A stretch of DNA of 64,000 nucleotides, from assembly GCF_008087625.1 (NCBI RefSeq), contig NZ_CP042997.1:9362001-9426000 (forward strand). The letters are read 5' to 3'. Below the pieces are notes generated by a model. That model saw only the letters and a program-made list of their open reading frames with translations, made no database searches and was not told the origin of the DNA. Below are positions 61,375 to 64,000 of the stretch, one piece after another. The translations under genes and the position numbers were made by a program. Numbering within the stretch: the stretch's first letter is position 1; the number at the start of each line of letters is the position of its first letter. The stretch is from Aquisphaera giovannonii (lineage in GTDB: Bacteria; Planctomycetota; Planctomycetia; Isosphaerales; Isosphaeraceae).

Positions 61375-64000
61375 GTGGACCATCAGCCGGGCGCCGACGA
61401 GCTCCTGCGGCGATGGCGGAGCCTTCACGAGGAGGCCGCCCCGCCGACGATCGAGGGGCTCGGCGACGGCCCGCCCGGGGGGGCCCCGGGGCTCCGGGAT
61501 CGGTTCCGCGCCCTGGCCTCGATGATGTCCTTCCTGGGCGTCGAGCCGGAGCCCGCGGCGGGGGAGGGCTTTGTCGCGGCCCCCGGCGGGGCCGAGGTCC
61601 CGGGTTACGAGCTGCTGGGCGAGATCGGCCGCGGCGGGATGGGGGTCGTCTACCTGGCCCGCCAGCGGAGCCTCGACCGCGTGGTCGCCCTGAAGCGGAT
61701 CCTCGTCGGGGCGAACGCGAGCCCGGCGCACGTGCAGCGGTTCCGGCGCGAGGGGCTGACGCTGGCCCGGCTCCGGCACCCGAACGTGGTCCAGGTCTTC
61801 GACGTGGGCGAGCACGACGGCCTGCCGTACATCGCGCTGGAGTACGTCCGTGGCAGCAGCCTGGACCGTCGCCTGACCGGCGGGCCGCTCGCCCCCGCGA
61901 CGGGGGCCGCCCTGGTGGCCGCCCTGGCCCGGGCGGTCGCCTCGGCGCACGAGCTGGGGGTCGTGCACCGCGACCTGAAGCCCGCGAACGTGCTGCTGGA
62001 CGACCAGGCGCCGGGGGTCCCCGGCCTGGGCATCCCCAAGGTGACGGACTTCGGGCTGGCCAAGCTGGTCGACGACGCGTCCGGGCTGACCCAGACCGAC
62101 GCCGTGCTCGGCTCCCCCAGCTACATGGCGCCGGAGCAGGCCTCGGGCAAGGCCCGCGAGGCGGGCCGCGCCGCGGACGTGTACAGCCTGGGCGCGATCC
62201 TCTACGAGCTGCTGACCGGCCGGCCGCCGTTCCGGGGCCCGACGACGTTCGACACGATCCGGCAGGTCCTCCACGCCGAGCCGGTGCCCCCGTCGCGGCT
62301 GGCGGCGGACGTCCCCCGGGATGCGGAGACGATCGCGCTGAAGTGCCTGGCCAAGGATCCGGCGGCGCGGTACGCGACGGCCGCGGACCTGGCCGACGAC
62401 CTGGAGCGGTTCCTCCGGGGCGAGCCGATCGCCGCCAGGCCGGTCTCGGCGCTGGGCCGGGCCGCGCGGTGGTGCAGCCGCAATCGCGCGGTCGCCGCGC
62501 TCATCGGCGGCGTGGCGGCGTCGCTGCTCGCCGGCTCGGTCGTCTCCCTCGGCTTCGCCCTGGCGGCCGGCGCCCAGCGGCGGGCGGCCGAGCGGGCCCG
62601 CGAGGACGAGGCGGCCCAGCGGCGGGTCGCCGGCCGCGAGCTCGTGGAGCTGAACGCCTCCTCGGGCCTGGCCGCCTCGCGGCGGGGGGATGAGGACCTG
62701 GCTTTGCTCTGGTTCGCCCGCGCCGCCGGGCTGGCGGGCGACCTGCCGGAGCTGGAGGCCCTCAACCGAACGCGCGTCGCCAACTGGTCCCGGCACGTCG
62801 CGACGCCCGTCGCGACGTTCGCGGTCCCCGGCTTCCGCTACCTGAAGGACCGCTTCCGCGTCTTCGCCTTCCGCCCCGGCGGGCACCACCTCCTGACGCT
62901 GACCGACGCCGGCCGCTGCGACGTGTGGGACGCGGCCGCCGGCGCGAGGGTCCCGCTGCCGGGCGAGCCCCGCGACGTCACCGCGGCGGCCTGGTCGCCG
63001 GACGGGCGGGCGCTGGCCCTCGGACTGGAGGGCGGGGAGGTGGAGGTCGCCCGCTTCCCGTCCGGCGAGCGGCTCGATCGCTGCGAGTTCCCGCCCGCGG
63101 CCCGCGTGCTCGCGTTCGGCGGCGACGGCCGGCGTCTCGCCTGCGGCGGGGCCCCGGGCGTCCGCATCCGCGACGTCTCCCGGCGGGGGTGGGCCGGGCC
63201 GCCGCTCGGCCTGCCGCGCGAGGTCGCGTCGCTGTCGTTCGACCCCGCCGGCGCCCGCGCGATCGCCGCCTGCGAGGACGGCCTGGCCCGCGTCGTCTCC
63301 GCCGCCGACGGCGCGGCGATCGGCAAGCCGATCCCGCACGTCTTCCGGCTCCACAGCGAATCCCACGGCGGGACCGAGCTGGGGGCGCCGCTCTGGGTCG
63401 ACGACGGCCGCCAGGTCCTCACCCTGGACATGGACGCCGGCACCCTGGTGCGCGGCCTGCTCTGGTCGGACCCGGCCAGCGGCCGGGAGCTCCGCCGGAT
63501 CCCGCTGGAGCTCCCCTCGCAGAACGTCCTGGCCATGGCCGCGGGGGCGGGGGGGAAGGTCGTGGCGCTCGGCCTGCACCAGGGGCTGCGGCTGTTCGAC
63601 GCCTCCAGCGGTCGGACGCTCGCCGCCTTCGACCCGGGCCACGAGTTCACGGAGGACGTCCAGTTCCACCCGTCCGGCCGGTATTACGTCTCCTGCGGCC
63701 ACGACTCCGCGGTGAAGTCCTGGAGGATGCCCGGGCCCTCCGGCACCCGCGACGCGCCGCCGCGGCACCCGGCCCGCCACCCGGGGATCGTCGTCCGCGC
63801 CCGGTTCGCGGACGGGGGGGACCTGTTCGCGACCGCCCAGTGGGACGGTCGGATCGTCGCCTGGCGGCCGGAGGTGGGCGAGCCGCCGGCGCACGAGGTG
63901 CCCGCCGGCGGGTTCACCCTCCTGGCCTCGAGCCCGGACGGCCGGTTCGTGCTCCCGGCCTCCACGAGCTTCCGCTCCGCGACCATGCGGACGACGCAGG
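61375..64000 (+). CDS. Ser/Thr protein kinase with WD40-like C terminus, 3' partial
   Basis: The frame from GTG at 61375 (GGGGG upstream) stays open to the last base, so 875 residues are visible. The kinase domain (about 75-345) is canonical: G-R-G-G-M-G-V-V-Y, V-A-L-K-R-I, H-R-D-L-K-P-A-N, T-D-F-G-L-A and S-Y-M-A-P-E-Q. A transmembrane helix lies at about 377-400 (A-V-A-A-L-I-G-G-V-A-A-S-L-L). A helical segment (D-L-A-L-L-W-F-A-R-A) leads to a degenerate WD40 propeller from about 490. It has all features of an active membrane kinase whose outer propeller senses or docks. It lies 66 bp after an ECF sigma gene. Confidence 0.93.
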   Translation, partial: MDHQPGADELLRRWRSLHEEAAPPTIEGLGDGPPGGAPGLRDRFRALASMMSFLGVEPEPAAGEGFVAAPGGAEVPGYELLGEIGRGGMGVVYLARQRSLDRVVALKRILVGANASPAHVQRFRREGLTLARLRHPNVVQVFDVGEHDGLPYIALEYVRGSSLDRRLTGGPLAPATGAALVAALARAVASAHELGVVHRDLKPANVLLDDQAPGVPGLGIPKVTDFGLAKLVDDASGLTQTDAVLGSPSYMAPEQASGKAREAGRAADVYSLGAILYELLTGRPPFRGPTTFDTIRQVLHAEPVPPSRLAADVPRDAETIALKCLAKDPAARYATAADLADDLERFLRGEPIAARPVSALGRAARWCSRNRAVAALIGGVAASLLAGSVVSLGFALAAGAQRRAAERAREDEAAQRRVAGRELVELNASSGLAASRRGDEDLALLWFARAAGLAGDLPELEALNRTRVANWSRHVATPVATFAVPGFRYLKDRFRVFAFRPGGHHLLTLTDAGRCDVWDAAAGARVPLPGEPRDVTAAAWSPDGRALALGLEGGEVEVARFPSGERLDRCEFPPAARVLAFGGDGRRLACGGAPGVRIRDVSRRGWAGPPLGLPREVASLSFDPAGARAIAACEDGLARVVSAADGAAIGKPIPHVFRLHSESHGGTELGAPLWVDDGRQVLTLDMDAGTLVRGLLWSDPASGRELRRIPLELPSQNVLAMAAGAGGKVVALGLHQGLRLFDASSGRTLAAFDPGHEFTEDVQFHPSGRYYVSCGHDSAVKSWRMPGPSGTRDAPPRHPARHPGIVVRARFADGGDLFATAQWDGRIVAWRPEVGEPPAHEVPAGGFTLLASSPDGRFVLPASTSFRSATMRTTQ

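Noticed and set aside
60673-63894. Minus-strand ORF of about 1070 codons at the right end
   Set aside because: Antisense to an ECF sigma gene and a canonical kinase whose own frame is open to the window edge.

Overview
The window looks like chromosome from a high-GC planctomycete, most likely of the Isosphaeraceae type. Several signs agree. Large Ser/Thr kinases carry WD40 or TPR tails. ECF sigma factors sit next to kinases. There is an LEPR-XLL-like surface protein, a fused sialate O-acetylesterase/ThuA/ADP-ribosylglycohydrolase, many secreted glycosidases, and ordinary housekeeping genes (nusB, gltX, aat, recA) among them. Extreme third-position GC creates long false reading frames opposite almost every gene. 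No rRNA, tRNA, CRISPR array, prophage or intact insertion sequence was recognised.

Layout. 1-9.1 kb: the 3' part of a WD40 protein, a small secreted protein, an ECF sigma factor plus Ser/Thr kinase operon (minus strand), a Trp/Gly-repeat secreted protein and a STAS protein. 9.7-12.3 kb: an OBAP-like lipoprotein, then nusB overlapping a PHP phosphoesterase. 12.5-19.6 kb: a minus-strand carbohydrate block with a GH95 fucosidase, a GH3 glycosidase with PA14 insertion, and a GT39-like membrane glycosyltransferase. 19.9-25.2 kb: a sigma-70 factor, divergent from a second ECF sigma/kinase pair. 25.3-33.6 kb: a DUF362 protein, DinB, a thioredoxin-like protein, an LEPR-XLL protein, SelB and a D-Ala-D-Ala carboxypeptidase. 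33.6-39 kb: accessory DNA with hicBA, an SDR, an SGNH protein, gene remnants and palindromic elements. 39.3-43.1 kb: the trimodular secreted enzyme. 43.1-51.3 kb: a kinase-receiver fusion, a small conserved protein, a Zn/Cd-type P-ATPase, a PSP1 protein, a quinone oxidoreductase and a UVR/zinc-ribbon protein. 51.5-54 kb: a GH127/GH146 arabinofuranosidase. 54.5-60.5 kb: gltX, a PfkB kinase, aat, a membrane-anchored protein, thpR and recA. 60.7-64 kb: a third ECF sigma/kinase pair, running off the window.

Two themes stand out. The first is signalling: three ECF sigma/kinase pairs plus a kinase-receiver fusion within 64 kb. The second is a set of intergenic elements, each a long near-perfect inverted repeat. 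They fall into at least five unrelated sequence families, and copies of one family differ from each other while each copy stays perfectly self-complementary. The carbohydrate enzymes (GH95, GH3, GH127/146, the SASA-ThuA fusion) fit breakdown of fucose- and arabinose-bearing polysaccharides in the large planctomycete periplasm. recA has a textbook promoter followed by a LexA-like operator, which suggests a conventional SOS response.
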